A stretch of 64,000 bases of DNA from Bacteroidales bacterium (GCA_017477425.1 JAFUVT010000033.1:308619-372618), one strand, 5' to 3'; positions 1-10,193 are shown, counted from the first letter of the stretch. Numbers and translations are program-made. Notes: a model not told the origin generated them from the letters alone.

Positions 1-729
1 AACGCCTTTATCACCCTGAAGGATGTGATGTTTTGGCCGATTGATGAACCGTTGAAAATTGATGAATCGTTTGTAGGGCTGTCACACCGTGGCAGCCGAA
101 CGGATGAATCGGAAGAAATTTCGCAATTGTTGTCATTTGCCCAAACCAACACACCTTCGATTCTTTTGGCGGAAGGCAAAATGAAAAACGCCCGCCTGTC
201 GCTGAAAACGGCGCGTTGGCAACTTCTGCCCACGCTGGCGCTGTATGGCGGCTGGTCGTCGAGTTATTTCACCTATCCTGGAATGGAAGGCTATGTGCCC
301 ACGCCGTATTTCGACCAAATCAAGAACAATGGCGGCGAGTACATTCAGCTCTCGCTGAGCATCCCCATCTTCGACCGCCTTTCGGCACATTCCAACATCG
401 CGAAGAAAAAGAACGCCTACGAACGCGCCCAAGCCGAGTACGAGCAGACGCTCCAGACCGTCGAGGCCGAGGTGCGCCGCGCCGTGGCCGACCGCGACGG
501 CACCGCCGATGCCTTGCTTCAGGCCGAGGCCCGCGCCTCGTTGCAGCAGGAAGCCTACACGCTGAATGCCAAGCAGTTCGAGCAGGGCTTGATTTCGTCC
601 ATCGAGTACCAAACCGCATCGAACAACTACCTCAACGCCTTGGCGGAACAATTGAACGCGAAGCTTCAATACTTTATTAAAAACAGCGTTGTAACTTTTT
701 ATGGGGGAACACCGTATATACAACAGTAA
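1..729 (+). CDS. TolC-family outer-membrane efflux protein, 3' part only
   Basis: This is the C-terminal 242 residues of an outer-membrane factor; the reading frame is open at the first base, so the start lies outside the window. The sequence has the long amphipathic helices of the second TolC repeat: KMKNARLSLKTARWQLLPTL, then a beta segment with LSLSIPIFD, then a heptad-rich helix (AYERAQAEYEQTLQTVEAEV) and the typical end QFEQGLISSIEYQTASNNYL. TolC proteins trimerise to form an outer-membrane and periplasmic exit duct. The stop is 25 bp before an FtsX/MacB-like permease, and an adaptor and ATPase follow, so it is probably the exit duct of that exporter. The family call is secure; the substrate is unknown. 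Confidence 0.9.
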   Translation, partial: NAFITLKDVMFWPIDEPLKIDESFVGLSHRGSRTDESEEISQLLSFAQTNTPSILLAEGKMKNARLSLKTARWQLLPTLALYGGWSSSYFTYPGMEGYVPTPYFDQIKNNGGEYIQLSLSIPIFDRLSAHSNIAKKKNAYERAQAEYEQTLQTVEAEVRRAVADRDGTADALLQAEARASLQQEAYTLNAKQFEQGLISSIEYQTASNNYLNALAEQLNAKLQYFIKNSVVTFYGGTPYIQQ

Positions 730-754
730 AACAATCAATAAAAACACAGACAAT

Positions 755-3103
755 ATGAAAAGCTATCTCAAATTCTTAAGCAGAAACAAACTCTACACCG
801 TCATTGAGTTTGTGGGGCTGAGCGTGGCCTTGGCCTTTGTCATCATCAGCGTGTGCTATGCCGTGCAGCAATATGCCGTCACGCGCGAGAACCCCGACCG
901 CGAGCGCATCTACGCCGTGGGAACCAAGAGTTTTTCCAACGGCTACGGTATGAAAGACCTCATCGGCGACAAACTTCCCGAAGTGGAAAGCGTGACGCAT
1001 TTCTTCTACAACAAAAACCATATCCTCAAGGTGGGCGACGAGGCCTCCGTCAGCAATTTCCTGTATTGCGACCGCGAGTTCTTCGACTTCTTCCCCGTGC
1101 GGTTCAAGGAAGGCAGCCCCGACAACCTTAACGAGGCCAACGCCGCCTTCATTTCGGAAAAAGTGGCTTCCAGAATGGAAGGCGAAATCATTGGCAGGCA
1201 AATGATTGCAGGCCGCGACACGCTGATCGTGGCAGGCATCATCTCCGACTTGGGCAGTTCGCTGTTGTACGACGCCGATGTCATCGGCAACATCGCGACC
1301 TGCAAGCCAGTGAATATGTTCAGGAAGACCCCGTTTTTCTCCACGCATAACATCCATACTTTCCTGAAAGTCAGCCCGAATGCTGACCGCGCACTGCTGA
1401 AAGAAAAAATCACCGACCTTTGCAAAGAAGAATACGGCGACCACTTTACGACTTTCTACGATGAAAACGTTGAAATGCTTCGGATGGATGAAATCTTTTT
1501 CAGTGGCACCGAAATCGACTTGCAACAAGGCGACCGCTCTATGCTGCGCACGGTGGTTATCATCGGGCTGCTGTTGCTGCTTTCGGCGCTCATCAACTAC
1601 ATCAACCTGAATGTGGCCCTCGTGGGAAAACGCGCCAAGGAGATGGCCTCGCGGCGACTGCTCGGGGCACAGAAGTCCGACATTGTGTGGAAATTCCTCG
1701 GCGAGGCCTTTGTCTTCACCTTGGGTTGCTTTGTCGTCGGGCTGCTCTTGGCCTACGCCTTGGCACCTTCGGTCAACAGTTTGCTGAAAGCCGATGTGGC
1801 GGTGCAGGTGCCGTTTACGCTACGTTATCTCGTTAGCTATCTGATTGTTGTGGTTGTGGTGGCGTTGTTGGCGGGCTGTTTGCCAGCCGCCATTGTTTCG
1901 CAGGCCAAGCCCATCGATGTGGTGAAAGGAACTTTCCGTTTCCGCACCCGAAAAGGTCTGTTACGGTTTTTCATCGTGTTCCAAAACATCATCTCTATCG
2001 TGCTGATTGCCTTGACGATAACGATGGAGCTACAGATGCGCCATCTGGTGGAGCGACCTATCGGATTGCAGACCGACAACCTGTATTACCTCAGTTCGCA
2101 GGTGAACTATTCCAAGCAACACGAAGCCTTTGTCGATGACCTTCGCGCCTTGCCTTGCGTAAGGGAATTGTCGAGAACCAACAATATTCCGACTGTTTCC
2201 AATATGACGATGCTGATGCCCATATTGGGAGAGGCAGAAGAAAGAACGCACGTGAGTTTCTTTACCTGCGACACGGTGGCGTTCCGGATGTTGGGTTTTC
2301 AGGTGGTCGAGAAGTTCAACGAGCCAGGGGAGAACAGCGGTTGGATGACGCAAAGCACTGTGGCCGGGGTGACGGGTCTGCCTTACGGAGTCATCAACTA
2401 CGACACGATTATGACTTGGGCAACGGATGCAATCGGTGATCTCGATATTTGTGGTGTCATCAAGGATTTCAATATGCTTGACGCGCTCCACGCCACCGAC
2501 GAGGATTATTGCATTGTCTTTAGCGGTGCTGACAAGGTAATGGGCCAGAGAATCGGCGGCATCCTGTTGGAGATCGTCGGCGACCACGACGAAGCCAAAC
2601 GCGCCATCGATGCGGTCTATGAGAAGCATTGCAAGGAGGCTTTCGGCACTTATATGGAGCCTAACAACAACGATTTCGTGAAGAATGTCATCGCCAAGAA
2701 GTACGAAAAGACGCACCGCCAGATGCGCCTCATCGAAATCATTATGGCCATTGCCGTGCTGCTTTCTTTGCTCGGCCTTGTGGCTATGAGCACGCATTTC
2801 GCTTCTGAACGCGAGAAGACCATCGCCATCCGCAAGGTGTTTGGCGGCACGATGCAGAGCGAAATCCGCCGCAACCTGAAAGAATATATTATTATGATAC
2901 TGATAGCCAATGTGATAGCCATTCCCGTGGCGGTGTGGCTTTGCCAGCGTTATCTGGAGGAGTTTGCCTATCGCATCGGCCTTTCGCCGTGGATTTTCGG
3001 GGCGACGGTGGTCGTGTCGTTTGTGATCGCCATCGGCTCGGTGCTGTGGCAAATCGTCTCCGTGGCGCGGGTGAATCCGGTTTGGGCTTTGAAGAAAGAG
3101 TAG
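755..3103 (+). CDS. FtsX/MacB-like ABC transporter permease, fused double module (permease 1 of 6)
   Basis: The protein has 782 residues; the ATG at 755 gives MKSYLKFLSRNKLYTVIE, matching the fifth permease of the locus. Predicted layout: membrane helix about 15-38, first extracytoplasmic MacB_PCD-like domain to about 260, helices near 263-285, 309-333 and 355-382, a fifth helix at about 404-427, a second extracytoplasmic domain to about 655, then three helices (658-682, 710-733, 746-768). It ends in the family motif NPVWALKKE. This is two MacB-type halves on one chain, so it should form a transmembrane unit without dimerising. It has no ATPase domain; the ATPase encoded at 9510 is the only candidate in the locus. 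Such permeases usually act as mechanotransmitters that drive a periplasmic adaptor rather than as pores. Confidence 0.88.
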   Translation: MKSYLKFLSRNKLYTVIEFVGLSVALAFVIISVCYAVQQYAVTRENPDRERIYAVGTKSFSNGYGMKDLIGDKLPEVESVTHFFYNKNHILKVGDEASVSNFLYCDREFFDFFPVRFKEGSPDNLNEANAAFISEKVASRMEGEIIGRQMIAGRDTLIVAGIISDLGSSLLYDADVIGNIATCKPVNMFRKTPFFSTHNIHTFLKVSPNADRALLKEKITDLCKEEYGDHFTTFYDENVEMLRMDEIFFSGTEIDLQQGDRSMLRTVVIIGLLLLLSALINYINLNVALVGKRAKEMASRRLLGAQKSDIVWKFLGEAFVFTLGCFVVGLLLAYALAPSVNSLLKADVAVQVPFTLRYLVSYLIVVVVVALLAGCLPAAIVSQAKPIDVVKGTFRFRTRKGLLRFFIVFQNIISIVLIALTITMELQMRHLVERPIGLQTDNLYYLSSQVNYSKQHEAFVDDLRALPCVRELSRTNNIPTVSNMTMLMPILGEAEERTHVSFFTCDTVAFRMLGFQVVEKFNEPGENSGWMTQSTVAGVTGLPYGVINYDTIMTWATDAIGDLDICGVIKDFNMLDALHATDEDYCIVFSGADKVMGQRIGGILLEIVGDHDEAKRAIDAVYEKHCKEAFGTYMEPNNNDFVKNVIAKKYEKTHRQMRLIEIIMAIAVLLSLLGLVAMSTHFASEREKTIAIRKVFGGTMQSEIRRNLKEYIIMILIANVIAIPVAVWLCQRYLEEFAYRIGLSPWIFGATVVVSFVIAIGSVLWQIVSVARVNPVWALKKE

Positions 3104-3399
3104 TTTGAATGTGGAATGATGAATTATGAATGCAGAATGGCGCGAAGCGGGTCTTCGGACTCCCCCCTGCCCCCCTCTCAGAGGGGGACGCGCAAAGCGA
3201 CGCAGGGTTTGGGTCGAAAATTTGCGTCCGGCAGGCCAGCCCCGTAGGGGCGACGGGCATTAGGCAGGTGGTGTCAACCCCTGCCAGCATCGGGTACGCC
3301 AACCCCGACAGGTTAGCCCCGTAGGGGCGACAGGATATTAAGCAGGCGGTGTGAACCCCTGCACAACAAAAAGAAAACAATCAACAAATAACAACGAAT
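3104..3399. repeat. Intergenic repeat cluster with two AGCCCCGTAGGGGCGACA copies
   Basis: This 296-bp gap between permease 1 and the adaptor has no credible gene. It holds a C/G-rich hairpin near 3163-3190 (a CCCCCTCT run, then AGAGGGGG) and two direct copies of a unit of about 52 bp, at 3233-3284 and 3309-3362. Each copy has the core AGCCCCGTAGGGGCGAC, then a less conserved ATTA/GCAGG part and a conserved GTGT-AACCCCTGC end. CCCCGTAGGGG is itself a short palindrome. The layout suggests a dispersed intergenic repeat rather than a promoter. The ATG at 3400 follows an A-rich leader. Confidence 0.7.
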
Positions 3400-4671
3400 A
3401 TGGAAACAAACACAATGGACCGTAGAATCGAAAAGAAAAAAGGCATTCGTCGTGCCTTCACCAAGAAAGCCATCCCGTTTTGGCTGGGCGGCTTGCTTCT
3501 CATCTTCATCCTTTGGCTCGTCCTGCGCGACGACTCGAAGAAACTCCGCGTCGATGCCGACAACATCACCGTCGGGACGGCGATTTGGGCCGAGTTCAAC
3601 GACTACATCCGCATCAGCGGGCAGGTGGCCCCGATGACCACCATCCAAATCAGCCCGTTGGAAGGCGGCGTGGTGCAGCAAATCGTGGCCGAGGAAGGCA
3701 GCCGCGTCAGCGCGGGCGATGTCATCCTCATCTTGAGCAACGAGAACCTCGATATGCAAATCCTCAACGCCGAGGCGGAACTGGCCGAGAAGGAGAACAT
3801 CCTGCGCAACACGATGATCCAGATGGAACAACAGAAACTGACGCTGCAGCAGGAGAAGCTGCAACTGCAAATGGATGTGCGCCGCAACCGCCGCACCTAC
3901 GAAGCGCAGAAGGCTCTCTACGATGACGGCCTCATCGCCCGCGAGGACTTCCTGAAGGCCGAGGAGGACTACCAACTCTCCAACAACCGCCTCCAACTGG
4001 TGGAGAACCGCGCCAAGCAGGACAGCCTCTATCGCTCGGTGGAAATCATGCAGATGCGCGAGAGCTTAGGCAATATGCGCCTCAATATGCAGATGATCCG
4101 CCACCGCAAGGAAAACCTCACCATCAAGGCTCCCATCAACGGCGAACTGGGCTTGCTCGATGTCGTCTTGGGCCAGTCGGTGGGCGCGGGCACCAAAATC
4201 GGGCAAATCAACAACCTCGACAGCTACAAGATTGAGGCACAGATCGATGAACACTACATCGACCGCGTCACGGCGGGCTTGGAGGCCACCTTCGAGCGGC
4301 AGAGCGAGCGCTATCAGGCGCAAATCCGCAAGGTGTATCCCGAGGTGCGCGATGGCAAGTTCAAGGCCGATTTCAAGTTTGCCGACGCACAGCCCGACAA
4401 CATCCGCAGCGGCCAGACCTATTACCTCAACCTGCAACTCGGTCAGCCCGTGGAGGCAGTGCTCGTGCCTCGTGGCGCGTTCTACCAAAAGACGGGCGGC
4501 AAGTGGATTTATGTGGTCACGAAGGACGGCACCAAGGCCGTGAAGCGCGACATCAAGATTGGGCGACAGAACCCGCAGTATTACGAGGTTGTGGAAGGCC
4601 TGGAGGCCGGCGAGAAGGTGATTGTTTCGTCGTATGATAACTTCGGGGATAGTGATGTCTTGGTGTTTTAA
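3400..4671 (+). CDS. HlyD/MacA-family periplasmic adaptor (membrane fusion protein)
   Basis: The protein has 423 residues: a basic cytoplasmic start, one membrane anchor at about 26-42 (PFWLGGLLLIFILWLVL), then periplasmic. A biotinyl-lipoyl-like half-motif lies at about 68-110 (ISPLEGGVVQQIVAEEGSRV, then GDVILIL). A long coiled coil rich in Gln, Glu, Leu and Arg covers about 115-240, followed by the second lipoyl half (IKAPINGELGLLDVVLGQSV), a beta-barrel domain and the membrane-proximal domain ending at GEKVIVSSYD. Adaptors of this type form a hexameric tube joining an inner-membrane ABC permease to TolC. The positions next to TolC and permease genes fit that role exactly. It is separated from permease 2 by 12 bp. 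Confidence 0.92.
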   Translation: METNTMDRRIEKKKGIRRAFTKKAIPFWLGGLLLIFILWLVLRDDSKKLRVDADNITVGTAIWAEFNDYIRISGQVAPMTTIQISPLEGGVVQQIVAEEGSRVSAGDVILILSNENLDMQILNAEAELAEKENILRNTMIQMEQQKLTLQQEKLQLQMDVRRNRRTYEAQKALYDDGLIAREDFLKAEEDYQLSNNRLQLVENRAKQDSLYRSVEIMQMRESLGNMRLNMQMIRHRKENLTIKAPINGELGLLDVVLGQSVGAGTKIGQINNLDSYKIEAQIDEHYIDRVTAGLEATFERQSERYQAQIRKVYPEVRDGKFKADFKFADAQPDNIRSGQTYYLNLQLGQPVEAVLVPRGAFYQKTGGKWIYVVTKDGTKAVKRDIKIGRQNPQYYEVVEGLEAGEKVIVSSYDNFGDSDVLVF

Positions 4672-4683
4672 AAACCAATTATT

Positions 4684-7020
4684 ATGAACAAATTAACCGA
4701 CAATCTAATCAAAATCCTCTCCCTCGGGATAGGTCTCGCCATCGGCATCGTGCTGATTGCCAAGGCGTGTTTCGAATTGTCCTACGACAGCTTCTACAAA
4801 GATGTGGACCGCATCTACTGCATCAAAACGAATTATGAACGACAAGACAAGTCCTACGACTATCCGCAAGTGAGCGGCGCGGTGGCCCCGGGCTTCAAGG
4901 CCGAAGTGCCGGGCGTGGAGGAAGCCACGCGCACCACTTGGTACTTCAATGGCGACCGTTATTTGGACGAAGACGGCCGTGTCATCACGGGCAATATCAG
5001 CTTGGCCGACTCGTGTTTCTTCAAGGTCTTCGACCAGCCCATCTTGGCCGGCGACCCCGCCACGGTGCTCGCCAAGCCGCTGTGCCTGATGGTGTCGGAA
5101 TCCTTCGCCAAGAAACTCGGTGGCGTGGAGGAATGCCTCGGCAGAACCATCTGCAACGAAGATGTCCCCGAGTTGAAAATGACCATCGAAGGCGTGTTCA
5201 AGGACTTCCCGAAAAACGGCTCTTTCGATGCCGATATGCTGCTGTCGATGGTGAGTTACGCCAAACGCAGCACCGAAAACTGGAACGGCAACGACCGTTA
5301 CAGGGCTTTTGTGAAATTGCAGCAAGGCGTTGACCCTCAATCGCTTGACATTGCCATCCGCAAGATGCAGGAGGCACATCAGCCTTTGGAGGAGTGGGAA
5401 GAGAATGGAATGAGCCTGAAATATTATCTTTCGCCTTTCGGCAAACTTCATTTGGAAGACACTTCGGTGCGCTCGATGGTGCTTTTGCTTACGATAGTGG
5501 CTACGCTGCTGATTCTCATCAGTTTGCTGAACTATGTCCTCATCGTCATTTCGTCGATGGTGCGGCGGGCAAAAGAAATCGGGGTGCGCAAGTGCTATGG
5601 CGCGAGTGCGTTCAACATCCATACCTTGTTGGCGCGCGAGGCCTCGATGCACCTGCTGTTGGCCTTGGCGCTGTCGGCGGCCATCATCTTTGCCGCGCGT
5701 GGCCTTATCGAGCAGTTGGTCGGCGTGCCGTTTGAGGATTTGCTTGTCCCGCAAAGCCTGTGGGTCATCGGGGCGGTGCTGCTTTTCGTGTTGCTCGTTT
5801 CGGTCTTTGTGCCGGCGCAACTCTTTATGCGCATTCCCGTTTCGGTGGCGTTCCGCAACTACACCGAGAACTCGCGCCGCTGGAAAATCGGACTGCTTGG
5901 CGTTCAGGTGTTTATCAATGTCTTCATCGTGTCGATGCTGCTGGTGATTGCCTCGCAATATCGGCGAATGATGAACGACGACCCAGGCTATGATTATGAG
6001 AATGTGCTGTTTGTGGATATGTACGACGGCAACCAAGCCGCCCAGCAGCGTGTGATGGATGCCCTTGGGCAGATGCCGGAGGTCACGCATATCGCTGCGA
6101 GTTATGATCTGCCTTATCGAGGCTCAAACGGCAACAACATCTATTTGCCCGGCGACGACCGCGAACTGTTCAATGTGGCCGACCAATGCGAAGCCACGAC
6201 GGGTTTCTACGACCTCTTTGGGATGGAATTTGTGGACGGTCGCGCCCCTGCCGATTCCACTGAATTGGTGGTGAGCGAGAGTTTCGTGAAACGGATGGCC
6301 GACTTCGCCGACTGGAGCGACGGCGCGGTGGGGAAGCAGATACAAATTACGGGTCACGGGCGTTATGGGATGCCGCTATTCACCATCTCTGGCGTCTATC
6401 GCGACATCCGCATCGGCAGCATCGTGGATTTGGATACGCGTCCGAGTGTGCGTTTTTACGGCAGTTTGGACGACGGCGTGTCCTTTATGCCGCATATCCT
6501 GTTCAGAGTGAACAAGATGGACGAAACCACGATGGCGAAACTGACCGCTGTCGTTTCCGAAGCCCTTGACGGGAAAGAGGTGCAGTTGCACGTCTATGCC
6601 GACAAAATGAGTTCGGCCTACGACGACAACCGCAAGATGCGCAACACCGTGGCCATCGGCTCCGTCTTCGCCCTGCTGATTGCCGTGGTGGGACTTATCG
6701 GTTTCGTCCGCGACGAGTCGAACCGAAGGAGCAAGGAGATGGCCATCCGCAAAATCAATGGCGCGACGGCGGCGGATGTCCTCAAGATGTTCGTTTCCGA
6801 TGTGCTGAAGTTCGCCTCGGTGATGGCGGTGCTGGCTTGCGTGGCCACCTATTTCGCAGCCCACAAATGGCTGGAGCAGTTTGCCGAGCGCATCGCCTTG
6901 TCGCCGCTCTATTTCATCATTGGTGCCGTGGCCGTCCTTCTCGTCGTGATGGTCGTGGTGGTGCTTTGCAGCGAGCGCATCGCACGGATGAATCCAGTGA
7001 AATCATTGAAAAACAATTAA
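4684..7020 (+). CDS. FtsX/MacB-like ABC transporter permease, fused double module (permease 2 of 6)
   Basis: The protein has 778 residues, starting 12 bp after the adaptor stop. It has the same eight-helix, two-ectodomain plan as the other permeases: a first helix near residues 10-28, an ectodomain with the motif ELSYDSFYKDVDRIYC just outside the membrane, a helix cluster at about 266-395, a helix at about 400-425, a second ectodomain, and three C-terminal helices. The last residues NPVKSLKNN fit the family C-terminal signature. Its first transmembrane segment and ectodomains differ clearly from those of permeases 1 and 3, so it is a separate subtype rather than a recent copy. Co-transcription with the adaptor and permease 3 (12 bp downstream) is very likely. 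Confidence 0.88.
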   Translation: MNKLTDNLIKILSLGIGLAIGIVLIAKACFELSYDSFYKDVDRIYCIKTNYERQDKSYDYPQVSGAVAPGFKAEVPGVEEATRTTWYFNGDRYLDEDGRVITGNISLADSCFFKVFDQPILAGDPATVLAKPLCLMVSESFAKKLGGVEECLGRTICNEDVPELKMTIEGVFKDFPKNGSFDADMLLSMVSYAKRSTENWNGNDRYRAFVKLQQGVDPQSLDIAIRKMQEAHQPLEEWEENGMSLKYYLSPFGKLHLEDTSVRSMVLLLTIVATLLILISLLNYVLIVISSMVRRAKEIGVRKCYGASAFNIHTLLAREASMHLLLALALSAAIIFAARGLIEQLVGVPFEDLLVPQSLWVIGAVLLFVLLVSVFVPAQLFMRIPVSVAFRNYTENSRRWKIGLLGVQVFINVFIVSMLLVIASQYRRMMNDDPGYDYENVLFVDMYDGNQAAQQRVMDALGQMPEVTHIAASYDLPYRGSNGNNIYLPGDDRELFNVADQCEATTGFYDLFGMEFVDGRAPADSTELVVSESFVKRMADFADWSDGAVGKQIQITGHGRYGMPLFTISGVYRDIRIGSIVDLDTRPSVRFYGSLDDGVSFMPHILFRVNKMDETTMAKLTAVVSEALDGKEVQLHVYADKMSSAYDDNRKMRNTVAIGSVFALLIAVVGLIGFVRDESNRRSKEMAIRKINGATAADVLKMFVSDVLKFASVMAVLACVATYFAAHKWLEQFAERIALSPLYFIIGAVAVLLVVMVVVVLCSERIARMNPVKSLKNN

Positions 7021-7032
7021 AAATCAATAGTT

Positions 7033-9450
7033 ATGACTCGATTATTCAAAAAAGGAAAAACCACCTTCGCGTCGTCAGTGCTCAATGTGCTCGGCCTCAC
7101 CGCCGCCTTTGCCGCACTCTATATCATCCTCGTGCAAGTGCGCCACGACCTGTCCTACAACAAGGCGCTCAAGGACAGCGACCGGATTTATTGTATGATG
7201 GTCGGCGACCAGTTTGCCGACTATGGCGCCTCAAGTTGGATTTGCCGCCCGATTTCCGAGGCGGTGATAGCGGCCTCGCCCGATGTGGAGGCCGGCGGCT
7301 GCGCCTATGTGGGCAAGAACTGCGCGACCGCCCACATCATTCTCGAAGACAATCGGCAGATGAGTGTCAGAATCGGGGCCTTCAGCGAGGGCGGCAGGGA
7401 TGTGTTCGGCATCGAACTCGTCGCGGGCAACTGGGACGACTGGATCAACGGCATCACCTACGCCATCTCGGAATCGGCGGCCCGGCGCATCGGCGTGCAG
7501 GTGGGCGACGTGGCCAAGCTGCGCAAGCAGGACTGGCGCGGCATCTCGATTGAAGACGCCAACATCGTCGCCATCTACAAGGACATGCCCGCCAACAGCG
7601 ACTGCGCCACTTTTGATTTGTTCTACAACATCGGCAAAGAGGGCTTGGAGAACTGGAGCGAATGGGGCTACAACTATTTCGTGAAACTCCGCGAAGGTGC
7701 CGACCCCAAGGCTTTCGACGAGGCCGCCAAACCCGCCATGAAGGAGGCCAATATGCGCATGAACGGCGTTGACCCCACTTCGCTTTCGGAGGAGGAATTG
7801 GCCCAATGGGACGAGGCGGTTGGCAACATCAAACTCCACCTGATGAAACTCACCGACACGTATTTCGCCCCCAACATCAACGCGCCGGGGAAAACGGGCA
7901 ACAAGACCACGACGTTGACCTTGCTCGTCATTGCCATCCTTGTGGTGGTCATTGCCTTCATCAACTACATCAACTTCTTCTTTGCGATGGTGCCGATTCG
8001 GTTGCGGAGTATCAACACGCGCAAGATTTTGGGCAGCAGCCGTTTTGAGTTGGTGATGTCGTTTGTGGGTGAGTCGGTGACGATGGTCGTCCTCGCCTTG
8101 GCCTTGGCGGTGGCCGCCGTGACGCTGTTCAGGCAGTCCACCTTGGCCTCGCTGATTGACACCAACTTGGATTTCAACCAAAACTGGGGTCTCGTCGCCT
8201 TGACCGTCGGATCGGGCTTGTTGGTCTCCGTTGCGGCCAGCCTCTATCCGGCCTTGTTCGCCACCTCGTTCAATCCCGCTTTCGCCCTGAAGGGCACATT
8301 GGGCACCACACAAAAAGGCAAGGCCTTCCGAATCGGATTGATTGGCTTGCAGTTCACCGTGTCCATTGTGCTGATTATCTGCGCGATATTCATTCGCGAG
8401 CAGCGCCAGTTCATGCTCAACCGCAACATGGGCTTCGACAAGGAACAACTGCTCACGGTGATGACTACGGCGAGACTAAGCTACTTGGAGCGCGAAGCCG
8501 CCGAAAACCGTCTCAAGGCCGATGCCGCCATCAAGGACGTGGCTTGGGGCGACGGTCCGTTTATCAAGGACGAGCGCATGGGCTGGAGCCGCGACTTCAA
8601 GGGCGACAAGGTGCATTGGCAATGCTATCCCGTTTCGTGGAACTTCTTGGATTTCATGGGCATCGAATTGGCCGAGGGGCGCAATTTCACCCCTTCCGAC
8701 GAGCAATCGGAGAACGGCGTGTACATTCTCAACGAGACGGCTCAGAAGATGTATGACATTCATTTGGGCGACCAGATTCAGGGTCATACCAACGGTTTGT
8801 CCGAGGTGGCAGGGATTTGCAAGGACTTCAACTATTCCGCCTTGCGCAACGAGATTGGGCCGTTTGCCTTGTATGTCTTCGGAAAGAACCCGTGGCGGCC
8901 TTGTATGCAGCTTTTTGTTCGCACCGAGGCCGGCGTGGATGTCCCCGCCGTGATGAAGCGTATCCAAACCATACTGAACGAGTTGGACCCCGACATTGCC
9001 GCCGAGGATTACGACGTGCAGCTTTTCGACCAAACGTTGCAAAGCCAATACAAGAAGGAGCAAAACCTCTCCAAATTGGTGAACTTGTTCACGGTGTTGG
9101 CCATCGTCATCTCGCTGATGGGCGTCTTCGGCTTGGTGATGTTCGAGACGGAGCACCGCCGCAAGGAAATCGGCATCCGTCGCGTGCACGGCGCCACGGT
9201 GGGGCAGATCCTGTCGATGTTCAACTCGCGTTTCGTGAAGATTGTGCTGGCTTGCTTCGTGATTGCCGTTCCGTTGAGCGTGGTCATTATGAAACGCTAT
9301 CTGGAGGGCTTCGCCTACAGCGTGCCTTTGTATTGGTGGGTGTTCGCCTTGGCGCTACTGGCGGTTCTGGCCGTCACGGTGGGCGTGGTCACCTTGCGGA
9401 GCCTGAGGGCTGCCACGGTGAATCCGGTGCGGTCGTTACGGAATGAATGA
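7033..9450 (+). CDS. FtsX/MacB-like ABC transporter permease, fused double module (permease 3 of 6)
   Basis: The protein has 805 residues, starting MTRLFKKGKTTFASSVLNVL. The first helix covers about 13-37; the helix after ectodomain 1 is at about 292-320 (LLVIAILVVVIAFINYIN). The C-terminal block has the highly conserved HRRKEIGIRRVHGATVGQIL loop and ends NPVRSLRNE. It is a close paralogue of permease 4 (10365-12722): the N-terminus, the central membrane block and the last 130 or so residues are almost identical, while the two extracytoplasmic domains have diverged. That pattern suggests tandem duplication followed by ectodomain diversification or by gene conversion of the membrane parts. It lies 12 bp after permease 2 and 59 bp before the ATPase gene. 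Confidence 0.88.
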   Translation: MTRLFKKGKTTFASSVLNVLGLTAAFAALYIILVQVRHDLSYNKALKDSDRIYCMMVGDQFADYGASSWICRPISEAVIAASPDVEAGGCAYVGKNCATAHIILEDNRQMSVRIGAFSEGGRDVFGIELVAGNWDDWINGITYAISESAARRIGVQVGDVAKLRKQDWRGISIEDANIVAIYKDMPANSDCATFDLFYNIGKEGLENWSEWGYNYFVKLREGADPKAFDEAAKPAMKEANMRMNGVDPTSLSEEELAQWDEAVGNIKLHLMKLTDTYFAPNINAPGKTGNKTTTLTLLVIAILVVVIAFINYINFFFAMVPIRLRSINTRKILGSSRFELVMSFVGESVTMVVLALALAVAAVTLFRQSTLASLIDTNLDFNQNWGLVALTVGSGLLVSVAASLYPALFATSFNPAFALKGTLGTTQKGKAFRIGLIGLQFTVSIVLIICAIFIREQRQFMLNRNMGFDKEQLLTVMTTARLSYLEREAAENRLKADAAIKDVAWGDGPFIKDERMGWSRDFKGDKVHWQCYPVSWNFLDFMGIELAEGRNFTPSDEQSENGVYILNETAQKMYDIHLGDQIQGHTNGLSEVAGICKDFNYSALRNEIGPFALYVFGKNPWRPCMQLFVRTEAGVDVPAVMKRIQTILNELDPDIAAEDYDVQLFDQTLQSQYKKEQNLSKLVNLFTVLAIVISLMGVFGLVMFETEHRRKEIGIRRVHGATVGQILSMFNSRFVKIVLACFVIAVPLSVVIMKRYLEGFAYSVPLYWWVFALALLAVLAVTVGVVTLRSLRAATVNPVRSLRNE

Positions 9451-9509
9451 TGAAAAATAACATACTAAAACCAATAAACAACAAGTTAAACAATTAAAAT
9501 CTTAAAGCA

Positions 9510-10193
9510 ATGATGATCAAAACAGAAAATCTTGAAAAGGTCTTCCGCACGGAAGAAATCGAAACCACTGCACTGAACGGCGTTTCGTTCGAAATCAACG
9601 AAGGCGAGTTCGTCGCCATTATGGGCCCCTCGGGCTGCGGCAAGTCCACCTTGCTCAACATCCTCGGCCTTTTGGACAACCCCACCTCGGGCAGCTACGA
9701 ACTGCTCGGGCAGCAGGTCGGCGACCTCAAGGAGAAGGACCGCACCCAGTTCCGCAAGGGCAACATCGGCTTCGTGTTCCAGAGTTTCAACCTCATCGAC
9801 GAGTTGAATGTGTACGAGAACATCGAACTGCCGCTGCGCTATATGAACATCCCCGCCGCCGAGCGCAGGGAGCGCGTCGATGCCATCTTGGGGCGTATGG
9901 ACATCCGTCACCGCAAGGACCACTTCCCGCAGCAGTTGAGCGGTGGTCAGCAGCAGCGTGTGGCCATCGCCCGCGCCGTGGTCGCCAATCCGAAGCTCAT
10001 CCTCGCCGACGAGCCCACGGGTAACCTCGACTCGAAGAACGGCCGCGAGGTGATGGACCTGCTCACCGACCTCCACAAGGAAGGCACCACCATCGTGATG
10101 GTGACCCACTCGCAGCGCGACGCCGGCTACGCCGACCGCATCATCAACCTCTTCGACGGTAAAGTCGTGGAGGAGGTGCTGTCGCAATTGTAA
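9510..10193 (+). CDS. MacB/LolD-type ABC transporter ATP-binding protein
   Basis: The protein has 227 residues, a single nucleotide-binding domain with all motifs intact: Walker [10 protein letters not shown] (39-47), Q-loop Gln91, signature LSGGQQQR (143-150), Walker B LILADEP (163-169), D-loop NLD and switch His200. It belongs to the LolD/MacB/FtsE branch that powers FtsX-fold permeases. No other ATPase of this type is present in the locus, so one ATPase may serve six permeases. Two candidate starts (ATG ATG) are adjacent; the first is used here. Permease 3 precedes it and permease 4 follows after a structured 165-bp gap. Confidence 0.95.
   Translation: MMIKTENLEKVFRTEEIETTALNGVSFEINEGEFVAIMGPSGCGKSTLLNILGLLDNPTSGSYELLGQQVGDLKEKDRTQFRKGNIGFVFQSFNLIDELNVYENIELPLRYMNIPAAERRERVDAILGRMDIRHRKDHFPQQLSGGQQQRVAIARAVVANPKLILADEPTGNLDSKNGREVMDLLTDLHKEGTTIVMVTHSQRDAGYADRIINLFDGKVVEEVLSQL

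Noticed and set aside
3130..3324. A 64-codon ORF between permease 1 and the adaptor
   Set aside because: It runs through the repeat cluster, has repetitive low-quality composition and no ribosome-site or family evidence.
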